Positions 1 through 7,555 of a stretch of 17,626 bases of DNA are shown one piece after another (the stretch's first letter is position 1; every line of letters starts with the position of its first letter). The DNA lies in contig JAITPS010000015.1 of the NCBI GenBank assembly GCA_031289325.1, forward strand, positions 1 to 17,626, in the 5' to 3' direction. A program made the translations under genes and the position numbers. The notes under the pieces are model-generated. The model worked only from the letters and a program-made list of their open reading frames with translations, made no database searches and was not told the origin of the DNA. The DNA comes from Candidatus Methanovirga meridionalis (GTDB lineage: Archaea; Methanobacteriota; Methanobacteria; Methanobacteriales; Methanobacteriaceae).

Positions 1-1001
1 AGATTTGTAACTTCACTAATCAAATTTAAATCCATTCCTTTCTTCAGCATGTTAATAGCTATTTCTATTTTTTCTTCTTTTTTACCCTTTATTTCACCTT
101 TTTTTATACCTTTTATTTCACCTTCTTTTATACCTTCTTTTATACCTTCTTTTATACCTTCTTTTATGCCTTTTTTTATGCCTTTTTTTATGCCTTTTTT
201 TTCACCTTCTTTTATGCCTTCTATTCTGCCTTTTTCTTCGCTGTGGTGTATTTCTCCTTCCAGTTCCATTATTGCTAATTGTCTCATTTGGTAGTCGTGG
301 TATGCTTCTTCATCGGATAGTAGTTCGTTGAATTTTGCATCTGCTGTTTTTATATCTTCATCCATTTCAATCACTTTTTTTATAAGCTCATCAGAACTTT
401 TAACATCGAAAAATATTATCCATCTATGTAATGGGTTATTTAAATCTTTTTTAATTTTTCTAAATGCTATAAGGTTTATATTGTATATTGTTAAATACTT
501 TGAATATAAACAGTTATCTACATTTCCTAATATATTAAACTTTTGCCTGTAGATATCGTTTTCACAAAATTTGTAACTCAGTATATTGATTAATGTGTGT
601 GGTTTTAATTCGTTTAGTTTTCCTTCATGTGCTGAGTTTGAGAATTCTTTTGCTAAGTAAAGTAAGCTTCTTCTTTTAAAGTAATATTGGTTTTTGTTTT
701 GCACTTCTATTATGAAGTGTCGGCCGTCTGAGGTTATTGATCTTAGGTCTAAGATGCAATTTTTTTTGCCTTTAATTTCACCTGCAATTAGTTTATTTGC
801 AATAATATTTATGGATTCTATTGATTCATTGTCTTCTAAGATCACTGCATTTATAAATGATTTCAATTGGCTTTCCATTCCTTCACTTGCCATATATTGA
901 GAAAACAAGTAATTATCTAATGGATTAAAAGATCTATTATTAATATCATCATCCCCCAAAAAAATATTTTTTATTAAAATATGATTTTTGGCAAAATCCA
1001 T
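1..1001 (-). CDS. Rpn-family PD-(D/E)XK nuclease / putative transposase (3' end beyond window)
   Basis: I translated the minus strand by hand from the ATG at 1001. It stays open for 333 codons to the left edge, so the C-terminus is missing. The N-terminal part has the PDDEXK_2/Rpn layout: a start like RSFNPLDNYLFSQYM, then ILDLRS and HFIIEVQNKNQYYFKRR at about residues 84-112. The D...EVQ pair is the expected nuclease core. From about residue 270 the chain becomes a low-complexity KEGIKEG/KKGIKKG tail, then IAINMLKKGMDLNLISEVT, a usual C-terminal segment of this family. Relatives are Rpn-type proteins that promote recombination through DNA cleavage; that role is family knowledge. The start is the first ATG after an in-frame TAA at 1026-1028, with no strong ribosome binding site. 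An AT-rich TATATA box lies about 70 bases upstream (near 1071-1076). The gene runs in the same direction as cas6b but is separated by 244 bases, so it is probably not part of the Cas operon. Confidence 0.85.
   Translation of the reverse strand, partial: MDFAKNHILIKNIFLGDDDINNRSFNPLDNYLFSQYMASEGMESQLKSFINAVILEDNESIESINIIANKLIAGEIKGKKNCILDLRSITSDGRHFIIEVQNKNQYYFKRRSLLYLAKEFSNSAHEGKLNELKPHTLINILSYKFCENDIYRQKFNILGNVDNCLYSKYLTIYNINLIAFRKIKKDLNNPLHRWIIFFDVKSSDELIKKVIEMDEDIKTADAKFNELLSDEEAYHDYQMRQLAIMELEGEIHHSEEKGRIEGIKEGEKKGIKKGIKKGIKEGIKEGIKEGIKEGEIKGIKKGEIKGKKEEKIEIAINMLKKGMDLNLISEVTN
85..231 (-). repeat. 12-bp-period repeats coding for the KEGI/KKGI tail of the Rpn protein
   Basis: On the plus strand units like ttcttttatacc and tttttttatgcc recur every 12 bases. 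In the minus-strand reading frame each unit gives four residues (KEGI or KKGI). The frame is kept throughout, so the repeat is part of the protein and not damage. Copy number in such arrays usually varies between strains (inference). Confidence 0.8.
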
Positions 1002-1168
1002 ATATAAAGAATACTTACAGAAAAATTAATTTCCATATTATTTGCTATGGTTCGGCATGATGATAAGTAATATATAGTATAGTATGAAACTTAAATATTG
1101 GGTGAAATTGTTTTCAACTTTCTTTTAAACTTAATTTTTTTAATTAAATTACTTAACTTTAAGAAAAA

Positions 1169-1245
1169 TTTATAAAAATCTATAATTTTAAATTTTAATT
1201 AATATAAACTTATTTTAAATAATATAAATAATTTTAAATAAATAT
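1169..1245 (-). repeat. Reversed fragment of the interspersed AT-rich element
   Basis: Read on the minus strand, this stretch contains AAAATAAG, TTTATATTAATTAAAA and AAATTATAGATTTTTATAAA, the same order as the middle of the full copies at 2441-2670 and 12471-12684. It lacks both terminal inverted repeats and is inverted relative to all other copies here. It begins directly after the cas6 stop codon (1246-1248). The rest of the 1002-1168 gap shows only upstream sequence of the Rpn gene. Confidence 0.6.
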
Positions 1246-1929
1246 TTATTCTTTCTTTTCCTCATCTTCATCAATAATTTCTTTAACTGTTCCAAAACCT
1301 TGACTTGCTCCTTTTCCTAAAGAAAAAAAGTCAGGTATCCTAAACTTTATCTTAAATTCACCATTAAATCCTGTCATAGCAATAGACTTATACTTTAGAG
1401 AAACAGCATCTAAAATAGTTTTTGGATAAATTTCACGATTTACAATTATTCCTAATCCTTTAGCCATTGAAAGGATATTACCTATTAAAATATTATTTAA
1501 AAATAGCTTCTTATCTTTCCAATCTTTCATCACAATATATTTTTGATAATTTTTACTGTTTAATGCTAACCACGGAATTAAAAATTTATAGTGATGTTCT
1601 TCTCTTGTAGGAGTAATATTAATTTCTTTTTCAAACATTATTTTTTCAGTAACTCTATAGTACTTATCTGATAACTTTAATTCATTAATTTCAGAAGATA
1701 TTTCTTTTAAAGTTTTTATTCCTTCTTCAATTCCTAAAATAGAAACTTCACCATCTAAAACTTTATATTGAATTAAAGGATAGGAATATAAAAGTCTCTC
1801 ATTACTGTAATGATTATGTAAAAGAGGATATTCTCTAAAAGTATTTCCAAAGTAGCCTCTAACTCTATTAATATCTTCAGTGACTTTTTTATCAGTTTTT
1901 AATATTAAGTGTGCTGTGTTAATTTTCAT
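1246..1929 (-). CDS. cas6: CRISPR-associated endoribonuclease Cas6 (Cas6b type)
   Basis: This is a 227-residue RAMP-fold ribonuclease that would cut the CRISPR precursor RNA within each repeat to give crRNAs for the Csm complex. The family shows in RGYFGNTF and YSYPLIQYK in the N-terminal half, and in the glycine-rich loop SLGKGASQGFGTV at residues 203-215 near the C-terminus. With the ATG at 1929 the two histidines of HNH fall at 38 and 40. As I recall, those are the positions of the histidines studied in Methanococcus maripaludis Cas6b, which supports this start. A TTG at 1965 is open upstream, but that extension lies in a copy of the repeat-element end. The ATG has GGGGT six bases before it. 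The gene is 929 bases from the csm genes and probably has its own promoter; TTATATTTA about 45 bases upstream is a candidate TATA box. Confidence 0.9.
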   Translation of the reverse strand: MKINTAHLILKTDKKVTEDINRVRGYFGNTFREYPLLHNHYSNERLLYSYPLIQYKVLDGEVSILGIEEGIKTLKEISSEINELKLSDKYYRVTEKIMFEKEINITPTREEHHYKFLIPWLALNSKNYQKYIVMKDWKDKKLFLNNILIGNILSMAKGLGIIVNREIYPKTILDAVSLKYKSIAMTGFNGEFKIKFRIPDFFSLGKGASQGFGTVKEIIDEDEEKKE

Positions 1930-1940
1930 TGTAAACCCCG

Positions 1941-1972
1941 ATAGTAGTTTTGATAAAGTTTTCAATAAATAT
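1941..1972 (+). repeat. Isolated left-end-like copy of the element's terminal repeat
   Basis: The stretch ATAGT-AG-TTTTGATAAAGTT-TTC-AATAAATA matches the left end of the copy at 12471 almost base for base, but the sequence after it does not continue as the element. It sits 11 bases before the cas6 ATG (on the opposite strand), inside the likely cas6 leader. It may be an old, mostly deleted insertion. Confidence 0.55.
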
Positions 1973-1999
1973 AATGTATGAAATAATATTTTTAAGTAC

Positions 2000-2094
2000 A
2001 GAAAAACTTTGTTTTTCTAATTGAAATAAAAAAATTCAATAAATGAAATCTTTCAGATTTGTTATCGAAGATAACTTGAAAATCTAAGATTTTC
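2000..2094. repeat. Hairpin plus palindromic repeat, copy 1
   Basis: There are two parts. At 2000-2018 AGAAAAAC and GTTTTTCT form a perfect 8-bp stem around TTT. At 2045-2094 there is a larger imperfect palindrome: GAAATC, AGATTT and GTTATC pair with GATAAC, AAATCT and GATTTTC around a GAA loop at 2067-2069. The same two parts in the same order occur at 12712-12908. They could act as a bidirectional terminator or be a dispersed palindromic element; the sequence does not decide this. Confidence 0.7.
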
Positions 2095-2277
2095 CAGTTC
2101 TAAATGAACAATTTCAATAATGAAGTTTTTAAAAATAAAATAATTATTAAATTTTTAATTAAAAAAACTATAATTATTATTTTTAAACAGGTGATGAATT
2201 CTCCTAAGTTGAAAATAAATTTTTAACAATAAGATATTTAAAAATAAATGATTAATTACAAACATTTTTTACATTTC
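2095..2277. other. AT-rich spacer between hairpin and element cluster
   Basis: No gene can be supported. A GGTGATG near 2192 looks like a ribosome binding site overlapping an ATG, but the frame closes after ten codons. The stretch holds only A/T runs and an isolated ACTATA. Confidence 0.5.
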
Positions 2278-2727
2278 TATAATTTTCTTAATAAATAATT
2301 TTCTTAATAAATAATTTTTTTAAAAATAAATATTATTAAAAAAAATTAATTTAAAATTATTTATATTAATCTGAAATTTATCTATATTAACTAAAATTTA
2401 AAGTTATGGATTTTTATAAAATGATATTTAAAATTAAATATATTGTCTTTGATAAAGTTCTTAATAAATAATTTTTTTAAAAATAAATACTATTAAAAAA
2501 GATTAATTTAAAATAAGTTTATATTAATTAAAATAAGTTTATATTAATTAAAATAAGTTTATATTATTTAAAATTTAATTATAGATTTTCATAAAGTAAT
2601 ATTTAAAATTAAATAATTTAATAAAAAAATTACCATTTCAACATTTAAGAATTTTTCCATGAAAACTATAATTTAATAAAAAAGTTATTATTTTAAAATT
2701 TAAGGGCTTTTTCAATTTGAAGCTATA
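2278..2727 (+). mobile_element. MITE-like element copy A1, interrupted by copy A2
   Basis: The left part (2278-2440) begins TATAAT, has a tandem 16-bp TTTTCTTAATAAATAA (2283-2314), and then follows the family layout through GATATTTAAAATTAAATA. There it is interrupted by A2. After A2 the missing part of A1 resumes at 2671 with ATTTAATAAAAAAG and ends in a worn right terminus, GCTATA at 2722-2727. Joining 2440 to 2671 restores the sequence found uninterrupted in the other copies. Both of its ends have diverged, so it is older than A2. Confidence 0.7.
2441..2670 (+). mobile_element. MITE-like element copy A2, nested inside A1
   Basis: This is a 230-bp non-coding element. The left end is TATTGT-CTTTGAT-AAAGTTCTTAA and the right end, read inward on the minus strand, is TATAGT-TTTCATGGAA-AAATTCTTAA, an imperfect inverted repeat. 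Inside are three 20-bp repeats carrying AAAATAAGTTTATATTAA (about 2508-2570), then the conserved block with TATAGATTTTCATAAA and ATTTAAAATTAAATAA. The flanks show insertion at a TA. No transposase is encoded, so movement would need an enzyme supplied in trans. Confidence 0.75.
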
Positions 2728-2863
2728 GATTTTGATGAAATAAACAATTTTGATGAAATAAACAATTTTGGTGAAATAAACATAAAGGAATATTTAAAAT
2801 TAAATAATTTAATAAAAAAATTATCATTTTTAAAATTTAAGAATTTTTCCATAAAGAACTATA
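2724..2863 (+). mobile_element. Short derivative of the element (copy A3) abutting the csm6-like gene
   Basis: It starts TATAGATTTTGATGAAATAA, shares GAATATTTAAAATTAAATAA and the block after it with the other copies, and ends TTTAAGAATTTTTCC-ATAAAG-AACTATA at 2863. The middle is replaced by an 18-bp unit, TTTTGATGAAATAAACAA, at 2730-2747 and 2748-2765 plus a 16-base third copy to 2781. The terminal ACTATA overlaps the stop codon of the CARF-HEPN gene (TAG on the minus strand, 2861-2859). Confidence 0.6.
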
Positions 2864-4121
2864 AATCAAATTTAGGGAATTTTGTTTCTTTCATTAGTTT
2901 TTCAATATCTGTATATAAAAATTTAGATAATTTAAGAACAATCTCCCAAAATTCCGAATATTCTTTTTTACTTTTATGTTTTAATCCATGAGCCAATATT
3001 GACATGTTCCTATGGGAAAGTATATTTTTAATCTTTTTTTCAGATTTTTTAAACTCATTTCCTAAATCATTATTCATCATATTTAACAATTTAAAAGCCT
3101 CATTCAAACCTAATTTAATATTATTATATGCTTTTTTTTGTTTTAAACTATTTATGTATTGTGCATCGGTACAATTCTTTTTCACTTTCTCAATATCAAT
3201 ATTTGAAGTTTTTAAGTGATAACCTTTCTTTAATTTTATTTGGGCAATAAGTTCTAATGAACGATACAATCGAGCTATTGCATCATCATACTTTCCTTCT
3301 ATAGCTCTTCTATCTGCATTGTTTAAAATATCAGCTAAAACATAATAACATCTTAATTTATGCTCATTTTTAGTTTTATTTCCTTCTATTTTTTCTTTTA
3401 AATTTATAATGTTCAATGATTTAAGATTGTTTTGAATTTGGAGTTTCATTTCAGGAAAATTTTCTAAAGATTCTTTTGAAAAATCAATAGATGCTACTTC
3501 TTCATGATTAAATTTATCCCAATGATTATAAAATTCAATTAAATCTGAATAAATTTTTTTATTGTCTAATATTTTTATTTCATCTAAAAATGTTTTTGCT
3601 GATTCAAAACGATTGTTGTTAAAAAATTCTTTTACTTTGTCTAATGTTAATTTATCGTAAACTCTAAAAAGATTTTGTCTCATCTGTTCTTCAGTCCCTT
3701 GACAGACTAAATTAGTTTCATCTCGTGTGCCACTTACTAAAACCAAGACTTTATTGTAAATTGTAGCACAAATAGCAACAGCTACACTCATAGTCTTAGT
3801 TCCAGAAGTATAATCACATTTAATTATATCTGTAGAATCATATTTTAAAAGCTCCTTTTCTATTGTTTCAAAACAATTACTAAGATTATTAATGTCGTTT
3901 AACTGGACAAAATTGTACTTTTCAAGTTTTTTATTATTTTTTTTAAAATATTGATCTTTTATAGAATCAACAGTTTTTACAGAATCTTTTGAACCAAAAA
4001 ACACTATAAAATCAGGTGAAACATCCATAATTGAAGTTAATAATCCATGAGCCAAACTTTCTGTAGCTCCTACTTTGCTTCCAAGACCTGTTCCAACTGT
4101 CATAAAAAGTATTTCTTCCAT
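2859..4121 (-). CDS. CARF-HEPN ribonuclease, TIGR02710 family (Csm6/Csx1-like)
   Basis: This 420-residue accessory effector occupies the place of csm6. The N-terminal CARF domain binds cyclic oligoadenylate made by Csm1; its signatures are TVGTGLG at residues 8-14 and DYTSGTKTMSVA at 103-114. A middle helical region contains NNADRRAIEGKYDDAIARLY, a pattern I associate with the TIGR02710 (Cas02710) group. The C-terminal HEPN nuclease motif is R371-NMSILA-H378, an R-x6-H. When activated it should cut RNA non-specifically (family knowledge). The start has GGGTGA five bases upstream. It lies 62 bases after csm5 on the same strand and likely shares the transcript. The ring-nucleotide size it senses cannot be read from the sequence. 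Its stop codon lies in the terminal repeat of element A3, so the last residues may have been altered by that insertion. Confidence 0.9.
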   Translation of the reverse strand: MEEILFMTVGTGLGSKVGATESLAHGLLTSIMDVSPDFIVFFGSKDSVKTVDSIKDQYFKKNNKKLEKYNFVQLNDINNLSNCFETIEKELLKYDSTDIIKCDYTSGTKTMSVAVAICATIYNKVLVLVSGTRDETNLVCQGTEEQMRQNLFRVYDKLTLDKVKEFFNNNRFESAKTFLDEIKILDNKKIYSDLIEFYNHWDKFNHEEVASIDFSKESLENFPEMKLQIQNNLKSLNIINLKEKIEGNKTKNEHKLRCYYVLADILNNADRRAIEGKYDDAIARLYRSLELIAQIKLKKGYHLKTSNIDIEKVKKNCTDAQYINSLKQKKAYNNIKLGLNEAFKLLNMMNNDLGNEFKKSEKKIKNILSHRNMSILAHGLKHKSKKEYSEFWEIVLKLSKFLYTDIEKLMKETKFPKFDL

Positions 4122-4183
4122 TTACTCACCCAAAAATCTTAAAATAGAAAAATCTTAAAATAAATAAAAAATACCAGTTAAAT

Positions 4184-5335
4184 CTATTCAATTTTTAATC
4201 TAACCCATCCTAAGGGCATGGTTTTTTCTTTAATAATTTTACGGGATTTAGGAAATTCATAAGGATAATTTTTTCCTCTTAGTAATTTACGAATTTCTTC
4301 AAATAGTTGAGGATTAAATTGTTTAATTTTAATTCCAATTGTGGTTGCCATAAATCCAGAACCTGAACCAATTTTAAGTATTGGTGCCTCAAGAGAGTTT
4401 ATTTCATTAAGTTTTTTATAAAACTTTATTATTTTTGATGGAATATTTTTATCTAAGTCGCTATAGCTATATTTATCTAAGAATTCAATTTCGTATTCAA
4501 TGAAATCTTTGGAGAAATTGTAAATAGCTTTTTTAATATTATCAATATCTATCATCTCTTCTTTTTCCTTATTCATTTTTAAGCTTCTATAAGTTTTAGA
4601 GTTGTAGTTTGTTGAAATTTTAGATTCTAATAATTTTTTATTAGGAATTGTTTCTAAATAAGTAGAAACCGTTGTTTGATGTCTTTTATATTCTTTAAAT
4701 CCATCCATTTCATCACTTTGAGCCATAATAGAAATCAACGTGTAAATTTGTGGATTTTTTAATGTTGTAGAGTCTGATATTTGTAAAAATTTAGAAATAT
4801 CATATTGTGCAGCTCTTCCTCCACGATTGCTTGAAAAGAATCCGTTGACAAAATCAGTGTAAGATCTTCTATCAATACCTCTCCCATCTCTTCGGATGAG
4901 AGATCTAATATTTGAAACATCTTCTTTAGAGATTGTTTGATACAATAAAGCTGTTTTAATAGCTCCTTTTAATGAAGAACCAGGAACATACATTTCATCC
5001 ATTGTTTTAAGATGTTCTACTATTTCATCAGGAATGACACCAGATCTATTTATTGATTCATATCTACGGAATTCTCTATTGATTTTAGAATCAAAATCTT
5101 TTAATTTAAACTTAGAATCTGCAATACTGTTAATAAATTCATCTTTTCTTTCATCAGAAAGATTAAGATAATATTTATCAAAACTTATTCTTCTAATTAT
5201 ATTTACTACTTCACCTTTTGACTTAGCTTTTGTATCAAAATATTCAGAGGAATTATATGTTTTTCCAGATCCTATATGTACTGGTGTTAAAGTTTGGATT
5301 TTGCAATTATATGTTTTTATATTTGAATCTAACAT
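4184..5335 (-). CDS. csm5: Type III-A Csm complex subunit Csm5
   Basis: This 383-residue RAMP protein caps the Csm filament at the 3' end of the crRNA and helps crRNA trimming (family knowledge). Sequence marks are TPVHIGSG at residues 17-24, the loop VPGSSLKGAIKTALLY at 117-132, the glycine-rich stretch KIGSGSGF at 321-328, and a C-terminal PLGWVRL at 374-380, all in the order seen in Csm5. The ATG follows the csm4 stop directly (TAAATG), with GGTG of the csm4 end serving as ribosome binding site, so the two are translationally coupled. Length is normal for the family and nothing appears broken. Confidence 0.93.
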   Translation of the reverse strand: MLDSNIKTYNCKIQTLTPVHIGSGKTYNSSEYFDTKAKSKGEVVNIIRRISFDKYYLNLSDERKDEFINSIADSKFKLKDFDSKINREFRRYESINRSGVIPDEIVEHLKTMDEMYVPGSSLKGAIKTALLYQTISKEDVSNIRSLIRRDGRGIDRRSYTDFVNGFFSSNRGGRAAQYDISKFLQISDSTTLKNPQIYTLISIMAQSDEMDGFKEYKRHQTTVSTYLETIPNKKLLESKISTNYNSKTYRSLKMNKEKEEMIDIDNIKKAIYNFSKDFIEYEIEFLDKYSYSDLDKNIPSKIIKFYKKLNEINSLEAPILKIGSGSGFMATTIGIKIKQFNPQLFEEIRKLLRGKNYPYEFPKSRKIIKEKTMPLGWVRLKIE

Positions 5336-6295
5336 TTAAACACCACAATTGTTATAGGTAAAAGGAAAGGCATATCCATATTCAATAGCTGGAGAATTTT
5401 TACCTGACTCAACTATTCTACCATAATGGTTGTTATACTGTGGAAAAGTGGAACCTTCCTTAAAAAACCTTATTTGTTTTCTTAATTCTCCTGATGATGC
5501 TTTCGCTCTTTTTGAACCTAATTCATAAGCAGAATATTCATTTATTTTATTTAAGTCTTCTTCATTTGGTATGTATCTTGATAATGTGATGAAATAATTT
5601 CCTTCATTTTTAGCTAAATCATACTCTTCTATTTCATAATCAAAATTACCTTTACCAACAGAAATATCTTTTCCAAAACCACGATCTTTTAAAAATTTAA
5701 TGGCTGATTTTATTATCTCTTCATACTTATTCTCTCTAAATTTAATAAAAAAGAATAATCCCATATCCTTAAATTCATAACCTTCACTATAAAATATATT
5801 TTCACTTTCTTGACTTATTCTATTAACACTATTGTTTGGAATAGTCCTTAGTGAAGTTTTTCCTTTAACTATTAAATCATTATTGGTTAGTAAATCCCCA
5901 TTAACATTATATTTATCTAAATTTTTAATAATATCTATTTCTTTTAATTCTCCTGAAGCTAATTTAAAAAATATTTCTTCTTGGATATACCTTACTTTTT
6001 TGAATTTCTTCCTATTATCCATATCTTCTTCAAAAATAGGTTCATTTGACTTATTTTCTTTGTTAGTTGAAATATTAGCTGTAATAATTTTAGGATAAAA
6101 CTTTATTTTTTTATTTCCATCACACAGATAAGGAAAAGCCGATGATAAAATAAAAGGTGGATTTTCTTTAAATTCCAATAATATCTCCTCAACAACTTCA
6201 GCATACAAATCATTAATAGCGGATATAATAGCTCCAAAAATTGTATCAGAATGCAGTTCAGGAAAGATAGATAAAGGTTTAATATAAACCAACAT
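5336..6295 (-). CDS. csm4: Type III-A Csm complex subunit Csm4
   Basis: This 319-residue RAMP protein pairs with Csm1 and holds the 5' handle of the crRNA (family knowledge). The N-terminal HSDTIFGAI at residues 15-23 is the typical Csm4 motif. VNRIS at 157-161 and the glycine-rich RGFGKDISVGKGNF at 205-218 follow in the expected order, and the C-terminal part has a second RAMP half. A strong ribosome binding site, GGAGGG, lies in the 15-base gap after csm3, with the ATG at 6295. Length is typical of Csm4. Confidence 0.93.
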   Translation of the reverse strand: MLVYIKPLSIFPELHSDTIFGAIISAINDLYAEVVEEILLEFKENPPFILSSAFPYLCDGNKKIKFYPKIITANISTNKENKSNEPIFEEDMDNRKKFKKVRYIQEEIFFKLASGELKEIDIIKNLDKYNVNGDLLTNNDLIVKGKTSLRTIPNNSVNRISQESENIFYSEGYEFKDMGLFFFIKFRENKYEEIIKSAIKFLKDRGFGKDISVGKGNFDYEIEEYDLAKNEGNYFITLSRYIPNEEDLNKINEYSAYELGSKRAKASSGELRKQIRFFKEGSTFPQYNNHYGRIVESGKNSPAIEYGYAFPFTYNNCGV

Positions 6296-6310
6296 TTTAC
6301 ATCCCTCCTA

Positions 6311-7042
6311 TTATTTACTAATTTTTTCTATGATATCATTTATTGAAGCATCTTCAGCTATGATTTCTTCATCCAATTTTTCTTTATAATAGTTTGAATC
6401 TCTTTTTTTAAGTGTAATTTTATCAAATTTAATCTGACCATAACCTCTACTACCAGATCCACCCAAATAATTATCTTCTAAAAGAAGCATCGATTCAAAA
6501 ACACCACCTAAATTCTCATTATCCCCATCATCATCATAAACACTTAAAATAATTTCAAAGTCAAAGATAGAATCCCTTGGAATTCTTTCAGTAGGTCGTG
6601 GATTGGCTTCTGAAGTGATCCTATTTATAGTGTTTTCATATTTAACTTCAGCACCTCTCACAATATCTTCTTTATCATCCCATTTTTCAATGACTCCTTT
6701 AGATGGAAATGAATCTCTAACAATTATTCTTGTTGGAAAATTAGGTTCATTATTATTGGAAGCTGAGGTTCCGAAAATTTTACCCGCTTTAGAATTGGAA
6801 TCTGAAGAGGGCTTACCACCACTTGCAATTACATTTTCTGCAGATTTTTTATCATTTAACTCCAATAGTGATCTGAGTTTTCCTTTAAGTGAAGAACCTG
6901 GAATGAAAGGTAATCCTGAAACTTTATCTCTAATAATTGGATTATCAATAACACCTATTTCAATTGAATCCTTAGAATCTCCTATATGCAATCCTGTTTT
7001 TAAAACAATTTTCCCTTCTATTAAATAATTTTCTTTAAACAT
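6311..7042 (-). CDS. csm3: Type III-A Csm complex backbone subunit and RNA nuclease Csm3
   Basis: This 243-residue RAMP protein is present in several copies along the crRNA and cuts bound target RNA every six bases (family knowledge). The catalytic aspartate is present: Asp33 in VIDNPIIRD, the same position as in well-studied bacterial Csm3. The loop FIPGSSLKGKLRSLLE is at 47-61, KIFGTS at 88-93 and the C-terminal glycine-rich LGGSGSRGYGQIKF at 193-206. GGAGGT precedes the ATG in the 30-base gap after csm2. Everything needed for target RNA cutting is visible. Confidence 0.95.
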   Translation of the reverse strand: MFKENYLIEGKIVLKTGLHIGDSKDSIEIGVIDNPIIRDKVSGLPFIPGSSLKGKLRSLLELNDKKSAENVIASGGKPSSDSNSKAGKIFGTSASNNNEPNFPTRIIVRDSFPSKGVIEKWDDKEDIVRGAEVKYENTINRITSEANPRPTERIPRDSIFDFEIILSVYDDDGDNENLGGVFESMLLLEDNYLGGSGSRGYGQIKFDKITLKKRDSNYYKEKLDEEIIAEDASINDIIEKISK

Positions 7043-7072
7043 ACAAAATAACCTCCTAATATCAATAATTTA

Positions 7073-7549
7073 TTATTTATCACCATAAAATTTACGATAT
7101 GAAACAATAGCTTCCAAAAAATTGATTAATGTTTTAAAATTCTGATTTTTATCCTCAACATTACCACTATCTACTTTTCTTAAAATATTCATCATAAGTT
7201 TATAAAAGTCTTTTGGAATAAGACTTCTACCAGCATCATATGCTAATTTAGGTTTAAGAAGATAAAATTGTGGTTCTATTTCTTCCCAATTTCCTTCTTT
7301 GGATTCTATATCTCTTAATGCTCCAAATAATTTTCGAAGTTGATTGGTCTTTAGCTCATTATTTCTTCCAGAAAAATGCTTAGCAATTTTATCTGCATAT
7401 CCTCCTTCATCAGCATAATCTTTAGCTTTTAAATCTTTTAACATTTTTACTTTACTTATCTCTGAAACAATGCTATCTATATCACTATTTCGATTACTTC
7501 TCTGATCACTATTTCGATTACTTCTCTGATTTCTATCATTATAACTCAT
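7073..7549 (-). CDS. csm2: Type III-A Csm complex small subunit Csm2
   Basis: This 158-residue helical protein forms the inner filament of the Csm complex and contacts crRNA and target (family knowledge). The Csm2 pattern runs from YADKIAKHF through TNQLRKLFGALRDIE and FYLLKPKLAYDAGR to a C-terminal FLEAIVSYRKFYG. The N-terminus is a polar low-complexity tail containing QRSNRNSD twice, encoded by a perfect 24-bp tandem duplication; it extends the protein beyond the family core. Its ribosome binding site AGGTGA overlaps the csm1 stop codon and the gap is six bases, so translation is probably coupled to csm1. Confidence 0.92.
   Translation of the reverse strand: MSYNDRNQRSNRNSDQRSNRNSDIDSIVSEISKVKMLKDLKAKDYADEGGYADKIAKHFSGRNNELKTNQLRKLFGALRDIESKEGNWEEIEPQFYLLKPKLAYDAGRSLIPKDFYKLMMNILRKVDSGNVEDKNQNFKTLINFLEAIVSYRKFYGDK
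7481..7528 (-). repeat. Perfect 24-bp tandem duplication in csm2
   Basis: The unit beginning atcactatttcg is present at 7481-7504 and again, identical, at 7505-7528. Being a multiple of three it keeps the frame and doubles the peptide QRSNRNSD near the Csm2 N-terminus. Identical copies suggest a recent slippage or duplication. Confidence 0.95.
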
Positions 7550-7555
7550 TATTAA

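Noticed and set aside
49..294. Plus-strand frame rich in FIPSFIPSF
   Set aside because: It is the reverse of the KEGI repeats of the Rpn gene. The minus strand gives a long frame with nuclease motifs.
2192..2228. Short frame starting at a GGTGATG
   Set aside because: The ribosome binding site would overlap the start codon and the frame ends after ten codons.
6603..7028. A 141-codon open frame on the plus strand
   Set aside because: It lies fully antisense to csm3, has no ribosome binding site or recognisable domain, and its composition is what the reverse of csm3 gives. The same reasoning removes the plus-strand frames at 5832-6098, 8220-8708 and 9147-9335, and the minus-strand frames inside argH.
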